Origin: Porphyromonadaceae bacterium
GTDB lineage: Bacteria > Bacteroidota > Bacteroidia > Bacteroidales > Paludibacteraceae
Length of the DNA: 9,490 bases
Assembly: GCA_905372135.1 (NCBI GenBank)
Contig: CAJPNS010000073.1
Span: forward strand, 1 to 9,490
Reading direction: 5' to 3'
The notes under the pieces were generated by a model. The model ran no database searches. It was not told where the DNA came from and was given only the letters and a program-made list of their open reading frames with translations. This document shows positions 1-6,973 of the stretch, in pieces. Each line of letters opens with the position of its first letter. Position 1 is the stretch's first letter. The position numbers and the translations under genes are program-made.

Positions 1-2
1 AG

Positions 3-1145
3 CCGGTATACAGCGATACGTCGTCGAATCACGCTATCGTCCTTGCCACCAACAAACAGAACGCCATCGCAAAAAACTGGAAGGTACAGTACGGAAACTA
101 TACAGACATACCCGCTACTACGGGTACATACGTCTGCGGCACAGTGCACCTCGATACCTATATCACCCTTACCGTTAAAAGCGGCGAGGCGATACGGCTC
201 GACTTCGAGGCAGCTGCCGACGGCACGCCCGTACGTATCGTAAGCGGCAGCAATACGCAAGACATCACCGTCGGCACAAGATGGAAAGGCACTAACTACT
301 ACACCGCCGACGGCACCAAGATGACCGTCTATGGCAATATAATTGGCTTCGATTGCAAAGAAAACGAAGATAACATCACCGCTCTCGACGTATCGCACAA
401 TACTCAGTTGACGGAGTTAGATTGCAAAAAAAATAATCTTAGCAGCCTCTACCTATCGAAGAATACGCAGTTGACGGAGTTAGATTGTTCCTACAATAAT
501 CTTAGCAGCCTCGACGTATCGAAGAATATGCAGTTGACGAAGTTATATTACAACAAAAATAATCTTAGCAGCCTCGACGTATCGAAGAATACGCAGTTGA
601 CGTGGTTATATTGTAACAAAAATAATCTTAGCCACCTCGGCATATCGAAAAATACGGCATTGACGGTTTTGAGCTTATGGGGAAATAAGTTCTCTACCGC
701 TACTTTGGATGCTATCTATTGCCGTATACCCGATATGACAGGACAACCGCGAAAAGGATACATATTGCCCATACATGAAACTTCGTCGGCTACGGAGCAG
801 AATAATGTCAATGCCACTAATGCTAATAACGCCACCGATAAAAACTGGCGAGTAGTAATATATAAAAACGACGATACTATTGACGATATCACTACTACCG
901 GCACATACGACTGTAGCACTTCCGTAGTCGAAGCCACAGCCGAGCAGGCTCTCACACTCTACCCGAACCCTGTGGCAGACGTGCTATATCTCTCGGCTAC
1001 CGCTCGCACCATACGTGTGTACGATATGTACGGCACCGAGGTAGCCCACGCCACCGATACCGACAAGGTAGAAGTCTCGCACCTGCCCGCAGGCGTCTAC
1101 ACCGTCAGAGCCGACGGCACAGTAGCGAAGATGGTAAAACGGTAG
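3..1145 (+). CDS. Leucine-rich repeat protein with T9SS sorting domain (5' partial)
   Basis: The reading frame is open from base 3 to the TAG at 1143-1145, giving at least 380 residues, so the true start lies before the window. A GTG at 144 is in frame but internal: homologous-looking protein continues upstream of it. Visible order: a linker (about residues 1-45), a beta-rich segment (about 46-120), LRRs of 21 residues with the pattern LTxLxCxxNNLSSLDVSKNT (about 125-235), a second linker resembling the first (both contain a KNW[KR]V motif followed by TTGTY), and a C-terminal domain (about 317-380). The last has the hallmarks of the type A T9SS sorting domain: LYPNPVADVLYL, VYDMYGTEV, LPAGVYTVR and a basic end, KMVKR. 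By family knowledge such tails direct export through the T9SS with removal of the domain and attachment to or release from the surface. The ligand is unknown; adhesion or protein binding is inference. A terminator follows 31 bases after the stop. Confidence 0.9.
   Translation, partial: PVYSDTSSNHAIVLATNKQNAIAKNWKVQYGNYTDIPATTGTYVCGTVHLDTYITLTVKSGEAIRLDFEAAADGTPVRIVSGSNTQDITVGTRWKGTNYYTADGTKMTVYGNIIGFDCKENEDNITALDVSHNTQLTELDCKKNNLSSLYLSKNTQLTELDCSYNNLSSLDVSKNMQLTKLYYNKNNLSSLDVSKNTQLTWLYCNKNNLSHLGISKNTALTVLSLWGNKFSTATLDAIYCRIPDMTGQPRKGYILPIHETSSATEQNNVNATNANNATDKNWRVVIYKNDDTIDDITTTGTYDCSTSVVEATAEQALTLYPNPVADVLYLSATARTIRVYDMYGTEVAHATDTDKVEVSHLPAGVYTVRADGTVAKMVKR
405..656 (+). repeat. Four tandem 63-base LRR-coding units
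   Basis: Units start at 405, 468, 531 and 594, each beginning cagttgacg and each exactly 63 bases (21 residues). The core aataatcttagc and the following cctc...atcgaa(g/a)aatac/tg stretch are almost unchanged between units. Differences cluster in the 10-15 bases coding for the variable face after LTxL. A diverged half unit precedes (about 372-404, ITALDVSHNT) and a degenerate unit follows (from 657, LTVLSLWGNKF), acting as a cap. The nucleotide-level conservation, including synonymous positions, suggests recent tandem duplication or gene conversion. Confidence 0.9.
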
Positions 1146-1151
1146 GTTTTG

Positions 1152-1234
1152 GGTTTTAGGTATTAGGTTTTTGAATAAAGGCGAACCGCACGGTTCGCCT
1201 TTTGTTTCTCCTCTACCACCCAACACCTAAAACC
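1152..1234. repeat. Imperfect inverted repeat enclosing the terminator
   Basis: Bases 1152-1168 and 1218-1234 are complementary at 15 of 17 positions, including a perfect 10-base arm (ggttttaggt at 1152-1161, acctaaaacc at 1225-1234). The arms flank the hairpin at 1177-1202. It could form a larger stem in RNA or DNA, or be a fragment of a dispersed intergenic repeat. No transposase or target-site duplication is visible. Confidence 0.55.
1177..1207 (+). terminator. Rho-independent terminator of the LRR gene
   Basis: A perfect hairpin with arms 1177-1187 and 1192-1202 (aaaggcgaacc / ggttcgccttt) and the loop gcac is followed by a T-rich run (ttttgttt). It starts 31 bases after the LRR stop codon. 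The T-run is on the + side, so it most likely ends the LRR transcript. The minus-strand side has only a weak T-tract. Confidence 0.85.
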
Positions 1235-1235
1235 T

Positions 1236-1269
1236 CGCTTAAACAATTAAACAATTCAACGCTTAAACA
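1236..1269. repeat. Short direct repeats in the LRR-pckA intergenic gap
   Basis: The 10-mer cgcttaaaca occurs at 1236-1245 and again at 1260-1269. Between and overlapping them, the octamer aaacaatt is repeated in tandem at 1241-1248 and 1249-1256. This is a simple A/T-rich repeat tract with no coding potential; its role is unknown. Confidence 0.6.
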
Positions 1270-1296
1270 AAAAGGGCAACCGCAAACGATTGCCCC
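1264..1296 (-). terminator. Rho-independent terminator of pckA
   Basis: Read on the minus strand, a stem ggggcaa / ttgccc (arms 1290-1295 and 1274-1279) with two further inner C-G pairs around one mismatch and a tttg loop is followed directly by ctttttgttt. It lies about 58 bases beyond the pckA stop codon. The T-run is on the minus-strand side only, which assigns it to pckA. Confidence 0.75.
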
Positions 1297-1353
1297 ATAC
1301 AAACAAATTCCTAGTACTAAAAAAGAATTTTATTAGAAACGTTACTCCGACCA

Positions 1354-2961
1354 CTACAACTTAGGACCTGCCGCTACGAGCGATTTCCCGAGTGCATTAC
1401 CTGTGAATTTGTCGAAATTCTTGATGAAACGTCCTGCCAAGTCTTTTGCCTTGGCGTCCCACACCGATTTGTCGTCGTAGGTATTGCGTGGGTCGAGTAT
1501 GTTTGTGTCTACGTCGTGTAGCTCGGTAGGCACTGCCAAGTCGAAGTAAGGTATGGTCTTGGTCGGCATCTTGTCGATAGAGCCGTCTATGATAGCATCT
1601 ATTATACGACGCGTATCTTTGATTGATATACGTTTGCCCGTACCGTTCCAGCCGGTGTTTACTAAGTACGCTTTGGCTCCCGATTTCTTCATCTTACGCA
1701 CCAATTCTTCACCGTACTTTGTCGGGTGCAGCGACAAGAAAGCCGCTCCGAAGCAAGCCGAGAATGTTGGTGTCGGCTCGGTTATTCCGCGTTCGGTGCC
1801 GGCGAGCTTTGCCGTGAAACCGCTGAGGAAGTAGTACTGTGTCTGTTCGGGTGTAAGTATCGATACAGGCGGCAATACTCCGAAAGCATCGGCAGTGAGG
1901 AATATCACTTTTTCGGCTGCTCCTGCCTTAGATACAGGGCGTACGATATTTTTTATATGATATATGGGGTAACTTACGCGAGTATTTTCGGTAACGCTCT
2001 TGTCGCAGAAGTCTATTTTGCCGTCGGCCGATACCGTTACGTTTTCCAGAAGTGCGTCGCGGCGTATGGCGTTGTAGATATCGGGTTCGGCTTCTTTGCT
2101 AAGGTTTATTACCTTGGCATAACATCCTCCCTCGAAGTTGAATACTCCCTCGTCGTCCCAGCCGTGTTCGTCGTCGCCGATAAGCAGACGTTTGGGGTCG
2201 GTCGAGAGCGTAGTCTTACCTGTACCCGACAGACCGAAGAATATGGCTGTGTGTTTGCCTTCGAGGTCTGTATTTGCCGAACAGTGCATCGAGGCGATAC
2301 CTTTGAGTGGCAGTAGATAGTTCATATACGAAAACATACCCTTTTTCATTTCGCCACCGTACCAAGTGTTGATGATTACCTGTATTTTCTCTTCGAGGTT
2401 GAAGGCAACGGCAGTCTCCGAGTTTAGTCCCAACTCTTTGTAGTTGTCTACCTTTGCCTTCGATGCGTTGAATATAACGAAGTCTGGTTCGCCGAAATGT
2501 TCCAACTCCTCTTCGGTAGGACGTATAAACATATTCCTTACGAAATGTGCCTGCCAAGCTACCTCCATTATAAAACGAACTTTGATTCGTGTTTTAACGC
2601 TGGCGCCACAAAAAGCATCCACCACGTAGAGTTTCTTCCCCGACAGTTCGCCGACGGCTATGCGTTTGAGTTCTCGCCAAGCATCTTTTGTAATAGGTTT
2701 GTTGTCGTTAGGATATTCGGGCGATGTCCACCAAACGGTATCTTTGGATACGTCGTCCATTACGAAAAATTTGTCTTTCGGCGAGCGTCCCGTATAGACA
2801 CCTGTCATAACGTTGATGGCTCCGAGCTCGGTAAGCTGACCTCGGTCGAAGCCCGTAAGGTTAGGATTTGTTTCTTCTTTGTAAAGAGTTTCATAAGACG
2901 GATTGTAGACGATTTCGGTTACCCCCGTTATTCCGTACTTAGCTAAATCTATCTGTTTCAT
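1354..2961 (-). CDS. pckA: Phosphoenolpyruvate carboxykinase (ATP)
   Basis: This 535-residue cytosolic enzyme interconverts oxaloacetate + ATP and PEP + CO2 + ADP. Length matches the ATP-type family (E. coli about 540). All expected motifs are visible: R60 in GRSPKDKF (58-65), Y201 and K207 in YGGEMKKG, H226 in the SMHCSAN segment, the P-loop GLSGTGKT (243-250) with K249/T250, the metal-binding GDDEHGW (262-268) with D263/D264, and R328 in ENTRVSYP. Residue roles are by correspondence with the E. coli enzyme. The start is chosen because MKQIDLAKYGI gives the normal N-terminus; no Shine-Dalgarno motif precedes it, and the leader is A/T-rich as usual in this phylum. In succinate-producing Bacteroidales the enzyme usually runs toward oxaloacetate, conserving energy while fixing CO2; that direction is inferred here. 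It appears to be a single-gene transcript with its own promoter and terminator. Confidence 0.98.
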   Translation of the reverse strand: MKQIDLAKYGITGVTEIVYNPSYETLYKEETNPNLTGFDRGQLTELGAINVMTGVYTGRSPKDKFFVMDDVSKDTVWWTSPEYPNDNKPITKDAWRELKRIAVGELSGKKLYVVDAFCGASVKTRIKVRFIMEVAWQAHFVRNMFIRPTEEELEHFGEPDFVIFNASKAKVDNYKELGLNSETAVAFNLEEKIQVIINTWYGGEMKKGMFSYMNYLLPLKGIASMHCSANTDLEGKHTAIFFGLSGTGKTTLSTDPKRLLIGDDEHGWDDEGVFNFEGGCYAKVINLSKEAEPDIYNAIRRDALLENVTVSADGKIDFCDKSVTENTRVSYPIYHIKNIVRPVSKAGAAEKVIFLTADAFGVLPPVSILTPEQTQYYFLSGFTAKLAGTERGITEPTPTFSACFGAAFLSLHPTKYGEELVRKMKKSGAKAYLVNTGWNGTGKRISIKDTRRIIDAIIDGSIDKMPTKTIPYFDLAVPTELHDVDTNILDPRNTYDDKSVWDAKAKDLAGRFIKNFDKFTGNALGKSLVAAGPKL

Positions 2962-3109
2962 AAGTGAATTGAAATTTGAATGTTGATATTTTATGTGTTT
3001 AATTATATTCTATCGACGAAATGCACTCTGCTCCGAAAAACGGTAGCAAAGTTAGTAATAATTCGCCTTATATAGTACAAATAGGGCATACTTTATTCAG
3101 GTCGACGAT
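2962..3109 (-). other. Intergenic region between cbpM and pckA
   Basis: This 148-base A/T-rich stretch contains the candidate pckA promoter and a leader of about 78 bases. I see no stable GC hairpin that would end the cbpM transcript, so some read-through into pckA is possible. Small ORFs here are short and lack family resemblance. Confidence 0.5.
3047..3081 (-). promoter_or_regulatory. Candidate Bacteroidota-type promoter of pckA
   Basis: On the minus strand, TAACTTTG (3047-3054) fits the TAnnTTTG -7 consensus of this phylum, and TTTG (3078-3081) lies 23 bases upstream as a possible -33 element. This spacing is a little longer than the usual 19-21. The start would fall near 3040, giving an untranslated leader of roughly 78 bases before the pckA ATG. 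The box sits in the 148-base gap between cbpM and pckA, where a separate promoter is expected. Confidence 0.55.
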
Positions 3110-3385
3110 TTACCGCAGCCCCTGCGAGAGTCGTTTGTTCTCATCTTGCAGCAAACGAATGCGGTCAAGCAGATTGTGTATGATTTCGAGACCGGGGATA
3201 TTGACCTCCAAGTCGTAGTGCCAGTTGGAAAACTGCTCCAACTTCTGAAGCTCGTCGTAGTGCAGATATGTGGTTTGATCGACAACTTCGGTCTGTATCA
3301 GCCCCACTGCCTCCAATTCGTCGAAAAACGCAACTTCTATGTCGTATATTTTCACAACTTCTTCGCGAGATATTTTTTCGTTCAT
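3110..3385 (-). CDS. cbpM: Chaperone modulator CbpM (MerR-like)
   Basis: A 91-residue protein, close to the E. coli CbpM length of about 101. CbpM binds the J-domain of CbpA and blocks its co-chaperone and DNA-binding activity. Residues about 5-50 (SREEVVKIYDIEVAFFDELEAVG onward) look like a MerR-type winged-helix segment. This is followed by NWHYDLEVNIPGLEII and a heptad-like helix, LLDRIRLLQDENKRLSQ (about 72-88), likely a coiled coil. The start at 3385 lies 6 bases after the cbpA stop codon, so translation is probably coupled. An in-frame shorter start would remove the helix-turn-helix and is not favoured. The assignment rests on the combination of fold, the NxPGxxxxxxLLD pattern and its position directly after cbpA. 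Direct DNA regulation is possible but not implied by the family role. Confidence 0.85.
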   Translation of the reverse strand: MNEKISREEVVKIYDIEVAFFDELEAVGLIQTEVVDQTTYLHYDELQKLEQFSNWHYDLEVNIPGLEIIHNLLDRIRLLQDENKRLSQGLR

Positions 3386-3391
3386 AACGGT

Positions 3392-4306
3392 TTAGCTGTT
3401 TTTAAGTTGTTCAAAAAGTTCTTTCTGCTTCTCTGTAAGATTTTTCGGCAACAGTACCTCGTACGATATGAACAAATCGCCGTATTGACCGTCTTTTTTG
3501 TATATCGGGAATCCTTTGCCTTTGAGGCGGACGGTAGTACCGTTTTGTGTCTCGGGTTGTACTTTGAGCCTTACCTTACCGCCAAGCGTATCTACCTCTA
3601 TATCACCTCCGAGCATAGCGGTATAGAGGTCTATCGGCACTTTTATCTTTAGGTCGTTGCCCGAACGCTCAAACTGAGCATCGGGTGCGATGGCAAAGGT
3701 AATATACAGGTCGCCATTCGGTCCGCCGTTGTAACCCTCTTGTCCGTAACCTTTTAGCTTTATCTGCTGCCCGTCGTAGGCTCCCGCCGGTATCGTGATA
3801 CGTATGTTTTTACCGTTTATATTGAATGTACGCTGGTGTGTTGCCGCCGCCTCACGTAGCGATACGGGCATCTCTGCGTGTATATCTTGCCCTTTGAATC
3901 GCCCCGAGGCACTACCGTACTGCCGTCTGCCGAAACCGCCTGCGGCACCGCCGCCGAACATATCGCGGAAGAAGTCCGAGTAATCGCCCGCTCCATCGAA
4001 ATAAGTCTCCCGATAGCCGTCGCCCGAGAAACCGCCGCTATACTGTTGCTGCTGTTGACGGGCTTTTTCGTACGCTTCGCCCTGCTGCCAATGTTCGCCG
4101 TATTTGTCGTACTTGGCTCGGTTTTCGGGATTGCTCAGCACTTCGTTGGCTTCGTTTATCTCTTTGAACCTCTGTTCGGCAGTCTTGTCGTTAGGGTTCA
4201 TATCGGGGTGGTACTTACGTGCCAATTTCCGATAGGCTTTCTTGATATCGTCGGGCGTAGCGGTCTTGTCTACTCCCAACACTTTATAATAATCTATATA
4301 AGGCAT
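3392..4306 (-). CDS. cbpA: DnaJ-like co-chaperone, curved DNA-binding protein CbpA
   Basis: A 304-residue class II (CbpA-type) J-domain protein that stimulates the DnaK ATPase and, in E. coli, also binds curved DNA in the nucleoid. The N-terminal J-domain (about 1-70) has YYKVLGVDKTAT, the essential HPD triad at 33-35 and the helix ending NRAKYDKYG. A Q-, G-, F- and Y-rich linker follows (about 72-140, with a run of five Q at 84-88). Two beta-barrel C-terminal domains then span about 141-285, including FNINGKNIRITIPAGAYDGQ and GDLYITFAI. There are no CxxCxGxG zinc repeats, in fact no cysteines, which separates it from DnaJ proper. It is followed 6 bases later by cbpM, forming the known pair. 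The 42-base gap upstream, to the transporter, is almost pure A/T with no clear promoter or terminator, so read-through from upstream is plausible. Confidence 0.95.
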   Translation of the reverse strand: MPYIDYYKVLGVDKTATPDDIKKAYRKLARKYHPDMNPNDKTAEQRFKEINEANEVLSNPENRAKYDKYGEHWQQGEAYEKARQQQQQYSGGFSGDGYRETYFDGAGDYSDFFRDMFGGGAAGGFGRRQYGSASGRFKGQDIHAEMPVSLREAAATHQRTFNINGKNIRITIPAGAYDGQQIKLKGYGQEGYNGGPNGDLYITFAIAPDAQFERSGNDLKIKVPIDLYTAMLGGDIEVDTLGGKVRLKVQPETQNGTTVRLKGKGFPIYKKDGQYGDLFISYEVLLPKNLTEKQKELFEQLKNS

Positions 4307-4348
4307 TTCTTTATTATGATAATAAAAATATTATATGTTTTTTTTCAT

Positions 4349-6022
4349 CTATATAAAAATAAGAATCATCAGCTGGGCTATGAGTATTCTAAGGAACATA
4401 GTAAGCGGATACACAGTAGAATATGCTACGGCAGGCTCATCGTTGGGAGCAATGGAATTGGCATAAGCCAAAGCAGGCGGATTGGTAGAGGAGCCGGCTA
4501 ACAGTCCGACGATAGAGAAATAATTCATTTTCATTTTCTTACGGGCAAAAATACTTATCGACATCATAGGAATACAAGTAATAAGTACGCCAAAGGCAAG
4601 CCACAGTAAGCCATTCGACGAAAATACGGTATCTACAAAACTTCTGCCTGCTTCGATGCCGACACTGGCAAGGAACAGCGAGATACCGACTTCTCGCAAC
4701 ATAAGGTTGGCGCTCTGTGTGGTGTATGTTACCATATTGAATTTGGGTCCGAAACGCCCTATAAGTATGGCGATAATCAGAGGACCTCCCGCCAGACCGA
4801 ACTTGACAGGCATCGGTATACCGGGAAACGCAAACGGAATAGACCCGAACAGTATACCCAATACGATACCTATGAATATGGTAGCAATAGGCGGCTCATT
4901 GAGCTTTTTGAGCGTATTGCCGAGTAGACGTTCGACACGGCATATATCTGTCAGTTCGCCTACAACCATCACACGGTCGCCCACGTGCAGAGCAAGGTTA
5001 GGGGTAGCCATAAGGTCGATACCCGAACGATTGACACGAGTAACATTGACATTATATATCGAATGTAGACGGAGCTTTGCCAATGTTTTTCCGTTGATAT
5101 TATCCTGTGTTACAATGATACGGCGAGAGACAAGCACCGACTCGGACTCTTGCCAGTCGATATCGGTTTTCCGTCCCATAAAAGATATGATAGCCTCTTC
5201 GTCGGCAAGGCTCGCCACTATCTTCACCACATCGTCTTGTTGGAGCACAGTATCGGCGTGCGGCGTAAAATATTGATTATTACGCTTCAATCGAGATATT
5301 ATAAATTGTCTTCCTATAAGATTGCGTATATCTTCGATGGTCTTATTGTTGAGCACCTCGCTCGTAAAAACCACAGAGAACGGTTCGGGTTTTTCGGCAG
5401 AATCGGATTGGGCGGTCAATTTTTCGTTTTCTTTTTCGAGATTTATTCTAAAAATAAAACGAATAAGTATCATCGTCAATATAACTCCCAGTACACCAAA
5501 AGGATACGCCACAGCATACCCAAGTGCAATCTGCGGTATTTCGTCGATTTTGCCCGCATCGAACAACTGTCTCAATGCCTCTTGGGCAGCACCTAAACCG
5601 GGCGTATTAGTAACGGCACCCGACATTATACCCGTCAGAGACGGCATAGTAACATTGGGAGTAAAGATATAAAAAAGCACCACTACCACAACGACATTAA
5701 GCAATATTAAGCTCGTCGCAAGCAGATTCATCATCATACCGTCTTTTTTGAACGACGAAAAGAACGAGGGACCTACTTGTAAACCTATCGAAAAGACAAA
5801 CAGTATCAACCCAAACTCTTTGATAAAGTGCGATATGGCAGTATCGACCACGAAACCGAAGTGCCCTGCTACGATGCCCGCAAACAGCACAAAGGTTACA
5901 CCGATAGAGATACCGAAAACTTTCACTTTACCCAGCGTTATGCCAATAGCTATCACTGTGGCATATAGCAAAATAGTGTAGGCAACGCTGCCCGAATGAA
6001 ATTGTGCCAGATATTGTTCCAT
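4349..6022 (-). CDS. AspT/YidE-family membrane transporter with two RCK_C domains
   Basis: A 557-residue inner-membrane protein of the aspartate:alanine exchanger (AAEX) family. Five hydrophobic helices (about 14-33, 36-57, 68-84, 96-119, 166-191) come first. A cytoplasmic middle part (about 195-375) carries two RCK_C (TrkA_C-like) domains at about 225-283 and 306-369. Five or six more helices follow (from 378 to 557). The two membrane halves show matching repeat motifs: GLQVGPSFF (80-88) with TNTPGLGAAQEAL (138-150), and GIEAGRSFV (455-463) with GSSTNPPALAYANS (510-523). This is the internal duplication typical of the family. Characterised members such as AspT exchange aspartate for alanine; YidE and YbjL subfamily members are poorly characterised, with succinate or glutamate export suggested for some. 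The substrate here cannot be told from the sequence, so no gene symbol is given. RCK_C domains suggest control by a small ligand (inference). It lies 51 bases after era and 42 before cbpA. Confidence 0.9.
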   Translation of the reverse strand: MEQYLAQFHSGSVAYTILLYATVIAIGITLGKVKVFGISIGVTFVLFAGIVAGHFGFVVDTAISHFIKEFGLILFVFSIGLQVGPSFFSSFKKDGMMMNLLATSLILLNVVVVVVLFYIFTPNVTMPSLTGIMSGAVTNTPGLGAAQEALRQLFDAGKIDEIPQIALGYAVAYPFGVLGVILTMILIRFIFRINLEKENEKLTAQSDSAEKPEPFSVVFTSEVLNNKTIEDIRNLIGRQFIISRLKRNNQYFTPHADTVLQQDDVVKIVASLADEEAIISFMGRKTDIDWQESESVLVSRRIIVTQDNINGKTLAKLRLHSIYNVNVTRVNRSGIDLMATPNLALHVGDRVMVVGELTDICRVERLLGNTLKKLNEPPIATIFIGIVLGILFGSIPFAFPGIPMPVKFGLAGGPLIIAILIGRFGPKFNMVTYTTQSANLMLREVGISLFLASVGIEAGRSFVDTVFSSNGLLWLAFGVLITCIPMMSISIFARKKMKMNYFSIVGLLAGSSTNPPALAYANSIAPNDEPAVAYSTVYPLTMFLRILIAQLMILIFI

Positions 6023-6073
6023 TTCGTTAGGTGTTTTTTTATAGTGTGTTTTTTATGTGTAATATATTGAATA

Positions 6074-6967
6074 TTAAGATTGTTTATGAGATAATGTATA
6101 TCCGAAATTTCTAAGTTTGTTTTCGCGATTTCGCCAATCTTTCTCGACTTTGACGTAGAGTTGCAGAAACACTTTCTTCTGAAAAAATGCCTCTATGTCT
6201 TTCCTTGCCGCAGAGCCTATCTTTTTGATAGCCAAACCATTTTTACCTATGATTATACCCTTTTGGCTATCGCGCTCACAATAGATTACAGCCGAGATAT
6301 TTATGATATTCTCCTCCTCTTTAAACTCCTCGACGGCAACCTCCACGCTATAAGGCACTTCTTTGTCGTAACAGAGAAGTATCTTTTCGCGTATGATTTC
6401 GTTCACAAAAAAACGCTCGGGGCGGTCGGTCAGAGCATCTTTGTCGAAATACGGCGGCGACTCGGGCAGAAGCTCCACAATACGTTTGAGCAACTGCGAG
6501 ATACCGAATCGTTCTTGTGCCGAAATCGGTACTATCTCGGCTTCGGGTAGTGCCGTGTGCCAAAAATCGACAAGTTTCAGCAGGCGTTGTTCGTCGATAA
6601 GGTCTATTTTATTGATTATCACGAACGTTTTACTTCCTATATGCTTTACTTTCTCCAAGAAATCGGCATTTTTTTCGCAGTTATCCGCAACATCCGTTAC
6701 ATAGAGCAATATATCGGCGTCTTTGAGAGCAGAGTCCGAAAATTCACGCATACTCTCCTGCAACTTATAGTTCGGTTTGAGCACCCCAGGAGTATCTGAA
6801 TATACAATCTGGAAATCTTCGCCATTGACAATACCCATTATCCTATGTCTTGTAGTCTGAGCCTTAGAGGTAATGATAGAGATACGCTCGCCGACGAGGG
6901 CGTTCATCAGTGTCGACTTGCCAACGTTGGGATTACCTACTATATTTACAAAACCCGCCCTATGCAT
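6074..6967 (-). CDS. era: GTPase Era, ribosome assembly factor
   Basis: A 297-residue GTPase that binds the 3' end of 16S rRNA and helps mature the 30S subunit; length is normal (about 300). The GTPase motifs are all present: G1 GNPNVGKST (11-19), G2 within KAQTTRH (35-41), G3 DTPG (58-61), G4 NKID (119-122) and G5 SA (149-150). The C-terminal type II KH domain (about 195-290) includes the VIYCERDSQKGIIIGKNG stretch with its GKNG loop (241-244). The start at 6967 gives the usual short lead before G1 and lies 6 bases past the topA stop codon, so the two are almost certainly co-transcribed. No feature looks odd. Confidence 0.98.
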   Translation of the reverse strand: MHRAGFVNIVGNPNVGKSTLMNALVGERISIITSKAQTTRHRIMGIVNGEDFQIVYSDTPGVLKPNYKLQESMREFSDSALKDADILLYVTDVADNCEKNADFLEKVKHIGSKTFVIINKIDLIDEQRLLKLVDFWHTALPEAEIVPISAQERFGISQLLKRIVELLPESPPYFDKDALTDRPERFFVNEIIREKILLCYDKEVPYSVEVAVEEFKEEENIINISAVIYCERDSQKGIIIGKNGLAIKKIGSAARKDIEAFFQKKVFLQLYVKVEKDWRNRENKLRNFGYTLSHKQS

Positions 6968-6973
6968 AGCTCT

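Noticed and set aside
405..656. Regular repeat considered as a CRISPR array
   Set aside because: The 63-base period is in frame, has no unique spacers and encodes canonical 21-residue LRRs.
144..1145. GTG at 144 as the start of the LRR gene
   Set aside because: The frame is open back to base 3 and the upstream codons code for a linker matching one later in the same protein, so this is an internal codon of a longer gene.
716..1226. Minus-strand ORFs opposite the 3' end of the LRR gene
   Set aside because: One of them runs through the terminator hairpin, and both oppose a clear T9SS sorting domain; no protein family recognised.
1305..1330. Short inverted repeat aaattc / gaattt just downstream of pckA
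   Set aside because: Only 6 A/T-rich base pairs with a 14-base loop; likely chance, and a better terminator lies beyond it.
1726..2316. Plus-strand ORF (196 codons) inside pckA
   Set aside because: Antisense shadow of a highly conserved enzyme gene, no independent start signal or domain.
3878..4501. Plus-strand ORF (207 codons) opposite cbpA and the transporter
   Set aside because: Antisense to two well-supported genes, with hydrophobic composition explained by the codon bias of the opposite strand; no recognisable family.
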